Origin: JAAXHF01 sp963665955
GTDB taxonomy: Bacteria > Desulfobacterota > Binatia > Bin18
Direction: 5' to 3'
Length of the DNA: 64,000 nucleotides
Assembly (NCBI GenBank): GCA_965231765.1
Contig: OZ246887.1
Location: 3,534,001-3,598,000, forward strand
The position numbers and the translations under genes were made by a program. Shown here one piece after another: positions 34,728 to 44,058 of this stretch (the stretch's first letter is position 1; every line of letters starts with the position of its first letter). The notes under the pieces were generated by a model. The model did not search any database, was not told where the DNA came from, and was given only the letters and a program-made list of their open reading frames with translations.

Positions 34728-35282
34728 ATGTCTCCAGACGAAGTGTTCAAAAACCAACATATCCGCACGGCCATGATTCCCGGTTCGTTTCCGCTTGAAG
34801 CGCCTGATACGGAGCTGCCAGAGGTGTTAGGAGTTGATCATCTTGATCTTACGGTTACGGATCTCTCCCGGTCGTTGTCATTTTACGAAAAAGTCCTCGG
34901 CGCACTGGGTTTCCGCAAAATGGTCCACCCCTATTACAACGGGTTTCATAACGCGCATATGATCATTGGGATTAAAGACGCTGCACCTGAAGAAAAGGCG
35001 GCTGGTCATAATCGCTTCCGAGCTGGTTTGCATCATCTGGCACTGAAGGTCAAACGCAGGGAAGATGTCGATCGCTTTCACGACTTTCTGGTGGCTGAGG
35101 GGATTACGGTGTTAGATCCACCGGCTTCCTATCCTGCCTATGGTCCCCGCTATTATGCAGTTTTCTTTGCCGACCCAGATGGGATAAAGCTAGAAATTGT
35201 GCATTATCCCGTGCAGTGGGGATATTGGCAGAAAACGCAGCTTGAAGGAGAGGATGCCCGACCCCGGAGTGAGCGCGAGTAA
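34728..35282 (+). CDS. VOC-family protein (glyoxalase/dioxygenase fold)
   Basis: 184 residues from ATG 34728. One VOC module: metal ligands likely in V-D-H-L-D-L-T-V (His) and G-L-H-H-L-A-L-K (His), with the Glu in G-I-K-L-E-I-V-H. A 35-residue N-terminal extension precedes the domain. Reaction unknown. Followed at 40 bp by the enoyl-CoA hydratase gene. Confidence 0.85.
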   Translation: MSPDEVFKNQHIRTAMIPGSFPLEAPDTELPEVLGVDHLDLTVTDLSRSLSFYEKVLGALGFRKMVHPYYNGFHNAHMIIGIKDAAPEEKAAGHNRFRAGLHHLALKVKRREDVDRFHDFLVAEGITVLDPPASYPAYGPRYYAVFFADPDGIKLEIVHYPVQWGYWQKTQLEGEDARPRSERE

Positions 35283-35322
35283 GATTGTGTCTTACACAAG
35301 GTAACAAAAAGGAGGACCGAGT

Positions 35323-36084
35323 ATGTCGAATTTAGAGGAGTATGCCAATAAATACCAAGATATCCGGATGCAACGCCGCAACGGAATCTTGGAGATGACA
35401 CTCCACAATAAGGGTGAATCCATGCTGTGGAACGAAAGTATCCACCGTGAATTTGCCTATGCCTGCACCGACATTGGAGCAGACCCGGAAAATAAAGTCG
35501 TGATCATGACTGGGACAGGGGACGACTTCTGTGCAGATCTTGATTTTTCCACTTTCGGTAGTGATTTGGGCACCCCGCGTGGCTGGGATAAGATCTATTG
35601 GGAAGGCAAACGTCTGCTGGTCAACCTGTTAGACATAGAAGTACCGATGATCGCAGCGGTGAATGGCCCAGCTTTGGTGCATGCGGAAATCGCCGTACTG
35701 TGTGACATCGTGCTGGCCTCCGACACTGCCGTGTTTCAAGATGCCCCGCACTTTAAGAATGGAGTCGTGCCAGCCGATGGTGTGCATCTCGTCTGGCCGC
35801 TCTTACTCGGCGCAAATCGCGGACGCTATTTCTTGCTGACAGGGCAGAAGCTGTCGGCTCAGGAAGCCTTGAATCTGGGGGTGGTCAACGAAGTCATGCC
35901 CCAGGATAAACTGCTGGCCCGCGCCTGGGAGCTAGCTGAGCAACTGGCCCAGCAACCGCCCCTGACACTGCGCTATGCGCGGGTTGCTCTGACGCAAGAG
36001 CTTAAACGCCTGATGCAAGATGGCCTTGGATATGGTCTCGCCTTAGAAGGACTGGCAGCTATGGATCGCCAGCCGGGGAGCTAG
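35323..36084 (+). CDS. Enoyl-CoA hydratase/isomerase family protein
   Basis: Crotonase-fold protein, 253 residues, AAAGGAGG upstream. I-M-T-G-T-G-D-D-F-C-A-D-L-D forms one oxyanion-hole region, and A-A-V-N-G-P-A-L-V-H-A-E-I the second. The catalytic Glu pair of true hydratases is not obvious (H-A-E-I-A-V-L and F-K-N-G-V-V-P-A-D-G), so hydrolase or isomerase action is possible. Confidence 0.87.
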   Translation: MSNLEEYANKYQDIRMQRRNGILEMTLHNKGESMLWNESIHREFAYACTDIGADPENKVVIMTGTGDDFCADLDFSTFGSDLGTPRGWDKIYWEGKRLLVNLLDIEVPMIAAVNGPALVHAEIAVLCDIVLASDTAVFQDAPHFKNGVVPADGVHLVWPLLLGANRGRYFLLTGQKLSAQEALNLGVVNEVMPQDKLLARAWELAEQLAQQPPLTLRYARVALTQELKRLMQDGLGYGLALEGLAAMDRQPGS

Positions 36085-36305
36085 TACTCAATCAGGACAT
36101 CTGACTTCGTACACGGCCGTGGTATGTCGTGATTTCACACTCTGCGGAGCCGTCACGTAGCTGGCGCTGTGACGTAGCCTGGTCATTCATGCTCCTGTTG
36201 TAAAACGCACGGTGCGTCTGGTCCCCCCCTTTGAGAAAGGGGGGAGATCATTCTGCGGCCGCGAAATTTGTGAAACCCCAGGAGAAGTAAATCCTCTGTT
36301 CACAA

Positions 36306-37210
36306 CCCCGACGTTTTGGTCTGCATGGGCTGCCGCACTTGCTAGTATCTTTTTCGGCGGGATGGTTTTTAGTACCCGCTTTGTCATCGATCAGACCGAT
36401 CCCGTGACGCTCGCCTTCTGTCGTTTTGGCATTGGCTCTGCCTGCCTGCTACCTTTGTTCTTACGAAAAAGCCGAGTGCATTTAGACAGAGCTGATCGCG
36501 GCGCTGTCATATGCCTGGGTATTCTCTTGTATGCGGTGATGCCAAGTTTGGTGACGACTGGGCTGCAGTTCACCTATGCGGCGCGCGGTGGTCTTGTGCT
36601 TGCATCGCAGCCGTTGCTGACACTGCTGCTTGCCCGCTGGCGAGGGGAGGAACAGTTCACCCTTACAAAGTTGCTCGGTATTACGTTCAGCGTTATTGGG
36701 CTTGGACTCGCTCTGAGTGAGGGAACAGTGCCAACGGACAGCAAACAGCTGGTGTGGGTGGGAGATCTGTCACTGTTTACCGCCGCATTGTGTGTCTCTG
36801 TCTACAATGTCTATTCGCGGCCTTATCTACAGCGCTACTCCGCTCTTCTTTTTACCACACTGACGATGACTGTAGGCGCGCTGGCGCTGGCACCTTTTGC
36901 TATCGGTGTGAGCCTGATGCGGGGGCTGCCAGTCTTGACTCCCCTAGGCTGGGCGGCAGTGTTCTACATTGGCACTTTTGGAGCTGGGGTTGGATATTTC
37001 CTGTGGGTCTGGGCTTTAGAGCGGACAACTCCTAGCCGTGTCGCGATTTTTCTGAGCCTCAATCCGCTGACCGCTATGCTGCTGGGGGCTGCCTTTCTCA
37101 ACGAGCCGATCACGCCAGGCTTTGTCATTGGTTTTCTGGCCGTGCTGATCGGTATTGTGATGGTCGCCCGCCCAAACCGTGCTAATCGGCATGAGCCGCT
37201 GGATTGCTAA
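36306..37210 (+). CDS. EamA/DMT-family transporter
   Basis: Inner-membrane exporter-like protein with ten hydrophobic segments in two EamA repeats (first W-A-A-A-L-A-S-I-F-F-G-G-M; last F-V-I-G-F-L-A-V-L-I-G-I-V-M). The start is uncertain: the frame is open back to a GTG at 36212 but that stretch encodes a GC hairpin and reads as non-coding. Domain similarity starts near 36306, and AGGAGAAG lies at ~36281, so a non-ATG start between is likely. Substrate unknown. Confidence 0.8.
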
Positions 37211-37228
37211 ATGGGAGAGCTAACAAGC

Positions 37229-37255
37229 AGCGAATCCAGCGAATCCAGCGAATCT
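37229..37255. repeat. Three tandem 9-bp repeats
   Basis: AGCGAATCC, AGCGAATCC, AGCGAATCT just after the EamA gene stop. No coding role is supported. Confidence 0.8.
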
Positions 37256-37295
37256 TGGGAGAAATCGGTGGAAGACGACTGCTGGGGTATATCAC

Positions 37296-37706
37296 CTATT
37301 TGCTGGCAAGCTCCATGTCCCAAAACGCCGCTTCGATTTTGTGGCCGTCAGGATCACGGACAAAGCAACCGTAATACGCCTCCCCATAGTCTGGCCTTGG
37401 CCCTGGCTGCCCGTCATCGACGCCTCCGGCCTGCAGGGCGGCCTCGTGAAATGCGTGAACAGCCTGTTTTGTTGGTGCCACAAAGCCGATGTGTATGCCA
37501 TTGCCGCCAGAAGCTGGCTGGCCATTGATGGGTGCCTGAACCCAAAATTCTGGGAATTGCTTGCCGTAGGCAACGGCACCTGGAAATTCTTCGATTTTCT
37601 CGCAACCCAGGCTGGGGAGCACTTTGTTGTAGAACGCTACGGCACGCGCAAAGTCGTTTGTGCCAATCGAGACATGCGAAAGAATGTTGGGGTTGTCGTC
37701 CGCCAC
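37296..37706 (-). CDS. VOC-family glyoxalase/bleomycin-resistance-like protein
   Basis: 136 residues, single VOC module. H-V-S-I-G-T-N-D-F-A-R-A-V-A-F-Y starts the first beta-alpha-beta unit; H-I-G-F-V-A and the final D-P-D-G-H-K-I-E-A supply the other metal ligands. The group is often of unknown lactoylglutathione lyase-like activity. Convergent with the EamA gene. Confidence 0.85.
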   Translation of the reverse strand: MADDNPNILSHVSIGTNDFARAVAFYNKVLPSLGCEKIEEFPGAVAYGKQFPEFWVQAPINGQPASGGNGIHIGFVAPTKQAVHAFHEAALQAGGVDDGQPGPRPDYGEAYYGCFVRDPDGHKIEAAFWDMELASK

Positions 37707-37954
37707 GATGCTCCTCCTGCTTGATATGATTGATAGCTGTATTTATATGCAGTATATAGCGCTCAGTCAACCGCTTTTCTCATCTTCCTCATTGAGCAGA
37801 TTTTGGGACACCATCCCGCCAATAATGGGCAGCGCGAGCTGAAAGATCTGACGCCGACACGAAGCGGAGGGAGAGGTGTGGGAAAAGAGGTGAATACTAT
37901 GATCTCATAATCGATGCATGGCTGACGCTTTCACCTCATAAGACTAGCGGATCA

Positions 37955-38323
37955 TCAAGAGGCGTCAGGATCGGCTGGCTCTGACGGAGATTTCATTTGG
38001 AGCAGGTCAAGGAGCTGACCCGGCCGAGACGTGGCGACGATATAGGTGACGGTGTCGGTCACCTCGCCCTCGGCATGCAGCGCTCCGCGCGGAATGAGCA
38101 GTTTGTCGCCGGCCTCGATCGTGATCTTTTCCCCTGTTTTTCCATCCCGAACCCAGGTGCTCCCGCTAATGACGTAGCCGTTAATATCGACATCGTGCCA
38201 GTGGACACCGACGCCTGGATAGGGTTCGGAAATAAAGGTGGTAGGCCAGAACCCGGTCTTTTTTAAGTCGTCCATGATTTCTGATCGATCTGTGAAGAAA
38301 CCCTTTTTAACTTCGAGTGACAT
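37955..38323 (-). CDS. Cupin-domain protein
   Basis: 122 residues from ATG 38323. Y-P-G-V-G-V-H-W-H-D-V-D gives the two metal His of cupin motif 1, and P-R-G-A-L-H-A-E the motif 2 His. A conserved G-D-K-L-L-I-P-R-G turn lies between. Probably a small metal-binding enzyme or sensor; substrate unknown. Divergent from the CocE-like gene. Confidence 0.82.
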   Translation of the reverse strand: MSLEVKKGFFTDRSEIMDDLKKTGFWPTTFISEPYPGVGVHWHDVDINGYVISGSTWVRDGKTGEKITIEAGDKLLIPRGALHAEGEVTDTVTYIVATSRPGQLLDLLQMKSPSEPADPDAS

Positions 38324-38614
38324 ATTCTGCCTTTCTGTTCGCGGCGACAATGCCGAGTTGTGACGGGAGCATGATTGTGATGCCGTATAGCATTTCTGTA
38401 TTCAATCCACAAACAAAAGAGACGGCAGACCGAACTCGCGTGTATGCTGATGGGCTGCCAGCCTTGATGATGGACCATCCCATTTTGGGCGTTTTTTTGT
38501 ACGTTGGTCTGACTGTCCTTGCCGAGCTTAAGACAAGCCACCACATGAAAAGAGTTGCAAGAATCCGCTGACGTGCCTATAACCCGGCTTGGTATCCCAG
38601 CCAAGGAGGGGCAT

Positions 38615-40354
38615 ATGACGACTGCCATAAAAATTGACTGTAATGTAGACATTCCCATGCCGGATAGTGCCACGCTCCGAGCCGATATCTATCGACCCGA
38701 TGACACCGAACGCCACCCGGTTTTACTGGCCCGTTTACCCTATAACAAAGATCTGTCTCTGATTACGCTGTCCTTACTGAGTCCCGTCCGAGCGGCCAAA
38801 CATGGCTATGTTGTTGTCTTGCAAGATACACGTGGGCGGTTCAAATCCGATGGTCACTTTGCGCCGTTTGCCGACGAAACCCAGGATGGTGCGGATACCA
38901 TCGCGTGGTGTGCGGCGCAGCCATGGTCAAGTGGGCAGGTCGGGATGTTTGGGGCCTCGTACTATGGAGCAACCCAGTGGCTGGCGGCGACTGCTCATCC
39001 GCCAGCCCTCAAAGCCATGGTGCCGACGATTACGTCGTCCGGTTATCATGAAGGCTGGACCTACCAAGGCGGTGCGTTTCAGCAAGGCTTTATTCAGTTC
39101 TGGACTGCGGGCTTAGCGGTTGAAACCTTGGGGCGTTTGGCTGACGCACCCGGCGATGCCAGGGGCAAACTGTATGGCACAGTCTTTGGCATTGATGAAG
39201 CGTACAAAAATTTGCCGTTGAATGATTTTGCTCCAGCCACCGTACCTGGTTTGATGGATCATTATCGTGAATGGCTCCGGCACCCGGCTCAGGATGACTA
39301 CTGGGAGAAATGGCGAATTGAATCCAAGTATGCCGAGATGGACGTCCCAGCTTTACATATCGGTGGTTGGTACGACATTTTTCTGGAAGGCACGTTGCGC
39401 AATTATGTCGGCATGCGGACGCATGCCAAAAGCGCTCAGACTCGCGAGCGACAGCGTTTATTTATTGGTCCATGGCTGCACGGCTTATTCGACCGAGTGG
39501 TTGGCGAAGTTGACTTTGGTCCGAGTGTGCTGCTCGACGCGGTCAATCTGGGTGGTATGCATCTCAAATGGTTTGATCACTGCTTAAAGGGTGAGCCTGA
39601 TAATAGTGCCCCGGTGCGGATTTTTGTGATGGGACCAAATGTATGGCGCAATGAAAATGAATGGCCACTCGCCCGAGCCGTGCCGACTCCGTACTATTTG
39701 GCTAGTGATGGACGGGCAAATAGCTTGCGCGGTGATGGACAGCTGCTGAGCCAGCCGGCAAGTAGCACTATGAGCGAAACGAGCGAAACCTGCGATACGT
39801 TTCTATACGATCCCGATCGACCCGTCCCATCCTGGGGAGGCAGTACTCTCTTTCCCGGAGCCCAAAGTGCTGGTCCGCGTGATCAGCGATCCGTCGAAAA
39901 ACGGGATGATGTCTTAGTCTATACGTCCGCGCCGATGACACAGCCGACTGAAGTGACTGGTCCAATACAGGCGGTTATTTACGCCGCGACGGATGGGCAG
40001 GATACGGATTTTACTGCCAAGCTGGTTGCTGTGGCTCCAGACGGACGGGCGATCAATTTGTGTGATGGGATTATTCGGGCGCGGTACCGAAACGGCTTGT
40101 CTCAAGCGGAGTTGCTCGAACCTGGACAGGTGTATGAATACCGTATTCAGCTGGGCTCGACGAGTTTTGTTTTTGCGCCGGGGCACTGCATACGACTTGA
40201 GGTGTCGAGTAGCAATTTTCCACGCTTTGATCGGAATCTGAACACCGGGGGAGAATTGGGCGTTGAATCCGAGGGGCGACCTGCGGTGCAGCGAGTGTTT
40301 CATGACGGCGTCAGGGCATCACACTTGGTGTTGCCGATTATTTCACAGGCGTAA
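38615..40354 (+). CDS. CocE/NonD-family serine hydrolase (X-Pro dipeptidyl-peptidase fold)
   Basis: 579 residues from ATG 38615 with AAGGAGGGG. The nucleophile elbow G-A-S-Y-Y-G (~residues 112-117), preceded by Q-D-T-R-G-R-F-x-S-D-G, is the family signature; catalytic Asp and His follow (H-I-G-G-W-Y-D; G-P-W-L-H-G). The C-terminal jelly-roll domain runs from about 350 (L-R-L-E-V-S-S-S-N-F-P-R-F-D-R-N). Likely an ester or amide hydrolase in catabolism; exact substrate unknown. It shares an operon with the dehydrogenase 11 bp downstream. Confidence 0.9.
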   Translation: MTTAIKIDCNVDIPMPDSATLRADIYRPDDTERHPVLLARLPYNKDLSLITLSLLSPVRAAKHGYVVVLQDTRGRFKSDGHFAPFADETQDGADTIAWCAAQPWSSGQVGMFGASYYGATQWLAATAHPPALKAMVPTITSSGYHEGWTYQGGAFQQGFIQFWTAGLAVETLGRLADAPGDARGKLYGTVFGIDEAYKNLPLNDFAPATVPGLMDHYREWLRHPAQDDYWEKWRIESKYAEMDVPALHIGGWYDIFLEGTLRNYVGMRTHAKSAQTRERQRLFIGPWLHGLFDRVVGEVDFGPSVLLDAVNLGGMHLKWFDHCLKGEPDNSAPVRIFVMGPNVWRNENEWPLARAVPTPYYLASDGRANSLRGDGQLLSQPASSTMSETSETCDTFLYDPDRPVPSWGGSTLFPGAQSAGPRDQRSVEKRDDVLVYTSAPMTQPTEVTGPIQAVIYAATDGQDTDFTAKLVAVAPDGRAINLCDGIIRARYRNGLSQAELLEPGQVYEYRIQLGSTSFVFAPGHCIRLEVSSSNFPRFDRNLNTGGELGVESEGRPAVQRVFHDGVRASHLVLPIISQA

Positions 40355-40364
40355 GGAAAAAGAC

Positions 40365-41363
40365 ATGAAAACCAAAGTGTGTATTGCATTTGCCGGAGCG
40401 CCCGGGCTGAGTGGCTTTCCCGCCTATTCGTCGGAATTGGCTCAGCAGCTTCAGGGCGAGTTTCCTGACAGTACGATCAGCTTGATCCAAGACCCGAAAC
40501 AGCGGCAGGCAGAAATAGCCGATACGGATGTCCTGTTTGCCGTCCGGTTTAGTCCTGACGATCTCCAGATTGCTAAACAGCTGAAATGGTTGCATCTGGC
40601 CTCTGCTGGCGCAACCCATGTGTTGTTCCCGGAGATGATCGACAGCGCTGTCGTCATTACCAATTCCCGTGGGCTGCACGGTATTCCGATTGCCGAACAT
40701 ATCCTGGGCGTGATGATTATGTTGGCTCGCCAACTGCATGTGGCCTACCGCTATCAGCTCGAAGGAAAGTGGCCCCGACGCGAGATGTTTGATCTGTATC
40801 CGACGTTTACTGAATTGCATGGACGCACGGCGGGGATTATTGGCTTGGGTGGCATTGGTATGGCTGTTGCCGAGCGGGTGAAGGCTATGGGCATGCGGGT
40901 GATTGCGACCAAGCGGACGATCGAACAGTTGCCAGCCTGTGTAGATGAGGTATTGGGCACCGAAGGGCTGCCACGCCTGCTGCAAGAGTCTGACTTTGTC
41001 ATTATTGCTGCCCCATTGACTCCAGAGACTCAGGGCTTAATCGGCGAGCAAGAGCTGCGTCTCATGAAATCCACCGCTCACATTATCAACGTTGGGCGCG
41101 GGCCTATCATTCAGGAACTTGTGCTCATTCGAGCGCTCAAGGAAGGCTGGATTGCGGGAGCAGGCTTGGATGTGACCGACCCCGAACCACCCCAGACAGA
41201 GAGTGAGTTGTTCCATTTGCCCAATGTTATTCTCACCCCACACTACTCCGGGCTACGCTCCAACTATTGGCAGCATGCAACGGAGGTCTTCAGACCTAAT
41301 CTGGCAAAGTTTCTGCGCGGTGAACCGCTTGATAATGTGGTCGACAAAAAGGGGGGGTATTAA
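40365..41363 (+). CDS. D-2-hydroxyacid dehydrogenase
   Basis: NAD(P)-dependent 2-oxoacid/2-hydroxyacid oxidoreductase, 332 residues. Cofactor motif G-L-G-G-I-G-M-A; N-V-G-R-G-P-I near residue 240; catalytic Arg in R-F-S and His in T-P-H-Y-S-G replace the common H-x-x-A context. It belongs to the phosphoglycerate-dehydrogenase-like group. Function may be linked to the CocE product, an inference. Confidence 0.9.
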   Translation: MKTKVCIAFAGAPGLSGFPAYSSELAQQLQGEFPDSTISLIQDPKQRQAEIADTDVLFAVRFSPDDLQIAKQLKWLHLASAGATHVLFPEMIDSAVVITNSRGLHGIPIAEHILGVMIMLARQLHVAYRYQLEGKWPRREMFDLYPTFTELHGRTAGIIGLGGIGMAVAERVKAMGMRVIATKRTIEQLPACVDEVLGTEGLPRLLQESDFVIIAAPLTPETQGLIGEQELRLMKSTAHIINVGRGPIIQELVLIRALKEGWIAGAGLDVTDPEPPQTESELFHLPNVILTPHYSGLRSNYWQHATEVFRPNLAKFLRGEPLDNVVDKKGGY

Positions 41364-41421
41364 TCACGCCATTTGGTTTGGGTAGGGCGGGCATCCCTGC
41401 CCGCCTCCCATATTTGCATGG

Positions 41422-42285
41422 CTATTGCGCAAACGCATCTCGCCCAGGTGCATAGGCAAAGATATTCTGGGCGGAGTTCCGATTGACCATCTCACGGCCA
41501 TACATCGGGTGATACAGGCTGCGCACTTCGTGCTCGAGTTCGCACAAAAGTTTGCCTGTTTTTGGATCAACAATGGCTTGAAATCGGTACTGATGGTCGT
41601 CCGATTCTTGCGTAATGAGCTTATGGCGTTTCAGGAACTTATGCGGCCCGGAGAAGTCAGCAACATACACGGCGATATGATGGCCATCATAATCGGGCAG
41701 CGCTTTGGTTGTTTCGCGAAAGCGTAAGACTTGCGTTTGGCCCATGTGTACTTCAGCCAGTGCGCCTTTCTTGTTTTGAGTCACAGTCGCAGGAGTCTGC
41801 ATAACCTCACGATAAAAGTTGGCAATGCCCTTTACCGTCTTTGGTTTCACCTCAATTTCGACGTACGGCATGCCCAAAGTCAGATGGCCAAATTGAGAAT
41901 TCGGTGCATGACAGCGAATCGTGTTGCCCCATGGACAGGTCACCTCAACATGACTTTTTTTGGCGGACCAGCGAAAGGCTGTCCCAGCGAGTTTGTCCTC
42001 AAGTCTTTTCAGCCGGCGTTGCAGGGCGTCGAGGTCTGGAACCACCAGACCAATGCAGCCGGTCAGGACTTGCGGGTCGCGGGTCGGTAAATGAAATTGC
42101 TGATTGCCAACATTCACCCACATGTTTTCCGGGCCGACCATCATATACGGGTCGCGGGTCAAGCCAAGACCTGAGATATAGAACCGTAGAGCAGTTTCCT
42201 GATCAGGAACTGTGACGTTCACATGTTCCATCCCCATAATATTGCCCACATCTTGAGTCGTCCGATCATATTTAGGCTCAGCCAT
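41422..42285 (-). CDS. Two-module VOC-family protein (extradiol-dioxygenase-like)
   Basis: 287 residues with two VOC modules (about 17-130 and 140-260). The first begins M-E-H-V-N-V-T-V-P-D; the second has Y-V-E-I-E-V-K and later G-H-H-I-A-V-Y-V and L-L-C-E-L-E-H-E-V-R. The arrangement resembles type I extradiol dioxygenases but the full His-His-Glu set is not certain. Convergent with the dehydrogenase gene. Confidence 0.78.
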   Translation of the reverse strand: MAEPKYDRTTQDVGNIMGMEHVNVTVPDQETALRFYISGLGLTRDPYMMVGPENMWVNVGNQQFHLPTRDPQVLTGCIGLVVPDLDALQRRLKRLEDKLAGTAFRWSAKKSHVEVTCPWGNTIRCHAPNSQFGHLTLGMPYVEIEVKPKTVKGIANFYREVMQTPATVTQNKKGALAEVHMGQTQVLRFRETTKALPDYDGHHIAVYVADFSGPHKFLKRHKLITQESDDHQYRFQAIVDPKTGKLLCELEHEVRSLYHPMYGREMVNRNSAQNIFAYAPGRDAFAQ

Positions 42286-42424
42286 ACTCTCCTCCTTCGT
42301 CCAGCGTTACGGAGTAATTATCCCGTTCGTTGCCATATTTTGCAAGCTTGGCACGCCGCCTCCGAAGATGGTAGAGTGAGCCGCACCAAACATGAGCCCA
42401 ATATGAGCCAAAGGAGGCAGTCGC

Positions 42425-43621
42425 ATGTCCGCATTAGATCACATCCGGATTCTCGATCTCACCCATTATGAAGCGGGGCCAGCCTGTACCGAACTCCTGG
42501 GCTTTTTAGGGGCAGATATCATTAAGCTGGAACCGCCAGGCAAGGGCGAGCCAGGACGCAGCTTTGTACGCGATAAGCCTGATGTGGATGCCTATCTCTT
42601 TGTGCTGCTGAACGCCAATAAACGCGGCGTGACTCTGAATCTGAAATCCGACCAGGGCAAAGAGATGTTCCGCTCGCTCATCCAGCAAGTCGATGTCGTC
42701 ATTGAAAATTTTTCGCTGGGCACGATGGAGGAGTTGGGTCTTGGTTATGAGGCACTCCAGGCAATCAATCCGCGTCTCGTCTACGCTGCCATTAAAGGCT
42801 ATGGCACGTATGGGCCGTGGAGTCAGTATAAAAGCTTTAACTCAGCCGCTCTGGCGACTGGCGGTGCGATCAGTATAACCGGCTTACCAGATGGACCACC
42901 GATCAAACCCGGACCGACGATTGCGGATACTGGAACGGGGCTGCATTGTGCCGTTGGCATTTTGTCGGCCCTACTCCAACGCGACAAAACTGGGCGCGGC
43001 CAACACGTTGAAGTCTCCATGCAGGACGCCATGGTCAACTATGGCCGGGTGCCGATGCGACATCATCTGGAGACTGGCAAGGTCGTGCCGCGCACTGGCA
43101 ACCGTCTGAGTCATGCCGCGCCGACCGATACCTATCCGTGCCATCCTGGCGGACCCAATGACTATGTGTATCTGATGGCAACAACTCCAGCGATGTGGGA
43201 TGCGATTCTACGGGTCATAGACCGAGCAGATCTGATCGGCGATCCACGCTACACCAAGCGGTCGGAGCGCAATGCCCGATTTGATGAAGTGTATGATTTT
43301 ATCTGCGCCTGGACACAACAACATGACAAGTTCGTTGTCATGCACAAAATGGGCGAGGCCGGTATTCCGTGTGGAGCCGTGTTTGATTCGCAGGATATCT
43401 TAAGCGATCCGCACTTACGTGAGCGTGGCATGGTCAGGACGCTAGAGCACCCCACCCGCGGAGAGATCACGATGCCGACCTGTGCCGTGCAATTGGATGA
43501 CTCGCCGCTTGAGCTCAAGCCTGCGCCGCTTTTGGGGCAGCATAACGCTGAGGTGTATCAAGATTTGCTGGGATTGAGTCCTGAGGCAGTCAAGGAATTG
43601 GAGAAAGAAGGCGTTATTTAA
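42425..43621 (+). CDS. CaiB/BaiF family (class III) CoA-transferase
   Basis: Transfers CoA between carboxylic acids. 398 residues, full length. R-I-L-D-L-T-H-Y-E-A-G-P at the start, A-D-I-I-K-L-E-P-P, L-N-L-K-S and Y-A-A-I-K-G-Y-G are typical; the nucleophilic Asp is in V-S-M-Q-D-A-M. AAAGGAGGC precedes the ATG by several bases. Substrates unknown; the context is catabolic. Confidence 0.92.
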   Translation: MSALDHIRILDLTHYEAGPACTELLGFLGADIIKLEPPGKGEPGRSFVRDKPDVDAYLFVLLNANKRGVTLNLKSDQGKEMFRSLIQQVDVVIENFSLGTMEELGLGYEALQAINPRLVYAAIKGYGTYGPWSQYKSFNSAALATGGAISITGLPDGPPIKPGPTIADTGTGLHCAVGILSALLQRDKTGRGQHVEVSMQDAMVNYGRVPMRHHLETGKVVPRTGNRLSHAAPTDTYPCHPGGPNDYVYLMATTPAMWDAILRVIDRADLIGDPRYTKRSERNARFDEVYDFICAWTQQHDKFVVMHKMGEAGIPCGAVFDSQDILSDPHLRERGMVRTLEHPTRGEITMPTCAVQLDDSPLELKPAPLLGQHNAEVYQDLLGLSPEAVKELEKEGVI

Positions 43622-43661
43622 GCGTGCGGTCTGCGCATGCTGATGCCTGAGACTTCGCCGG

Positions 43662-43958
43662 TTATATCTTGTCTGTCGCTAGAGCGTCCATCTTCTCAGC
43701 CAGCTTGAAGTCCAGCTGGCTGATCCCTCCAACATCATGGGTGGTGAGATCAACTCTGACTGTGCCGTATACATTGAACCACTCCGGGTGATGGTTCATC
43801 CGCTCTGCAACGAGCGCCGCACTTGTCATAAAGCCAAACGCCTGGATGAAATTCGTAAACTTGTATTCGCGATGCAGTTTGCCTGCAACAAGCGTCCACC
43901 CAGGCCGGGCCGCCAGGCTGGCCTGAATCTCGGTGTCTGAAAGTTTGTGTCGAGCCAT
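43662..43958 (-). CDS. 4a-hydroxytetrahydrobiopterin dehydratase (PhhB/PCD-like)
   Basis: 98 residues from ATG 43958. The catalytic motif is M-N-H-H-P-E-W-F-N-V-Y followed by V-D-L-T-T-H-D-V-G-G-I-S, the pterin carbinolamine dehydratase signature. Recycles pterin cofactor or has a molybdopterin-related role; no aromatic amino-acid hydroxylase is nearby. Confidence 0.9.
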   Translation of the reverse strand: MARHKLSDTEIQASLAARPGWTLVAGKLHREYKFTNFIQAFGFMTSAALVAERMNHHPEWFNVYGTVRVDLTTHDVGGISQLDFKLAEKMDALATDKI

Positions 43959-44058
43959 TGGTTTTTGTCCCTTCCCATTGCGTATTGTGTGTATTGTCTG
44001 AATATTGACATCAGGACGCCAAGAATGCCACACTGAGCGGGCCAAAAAGGAGGAAGCC

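Noticed and set aside
25031..36210. Shared 20-nt stretch at 25031 and 36189 as a mobile repeat
   Set aside because: The match is short with one mismatch and the flanks diverge; two copies are not enough to call an element.
36223..36244. C/G hairpin CCCCCCTTT/AAAGGGGGG as coding start of the EamA gene or terminator
   Set aside because: Translating it gives an implausible N-terminus, and no U-run follows; it resembles a dispersed palindrome.
38347..38571. Possible small protein with one hydrophobic segment in the cupin/CocE gap
   Set aside because: No ribosome site and odd composition; overlaps the divergent promoter region.
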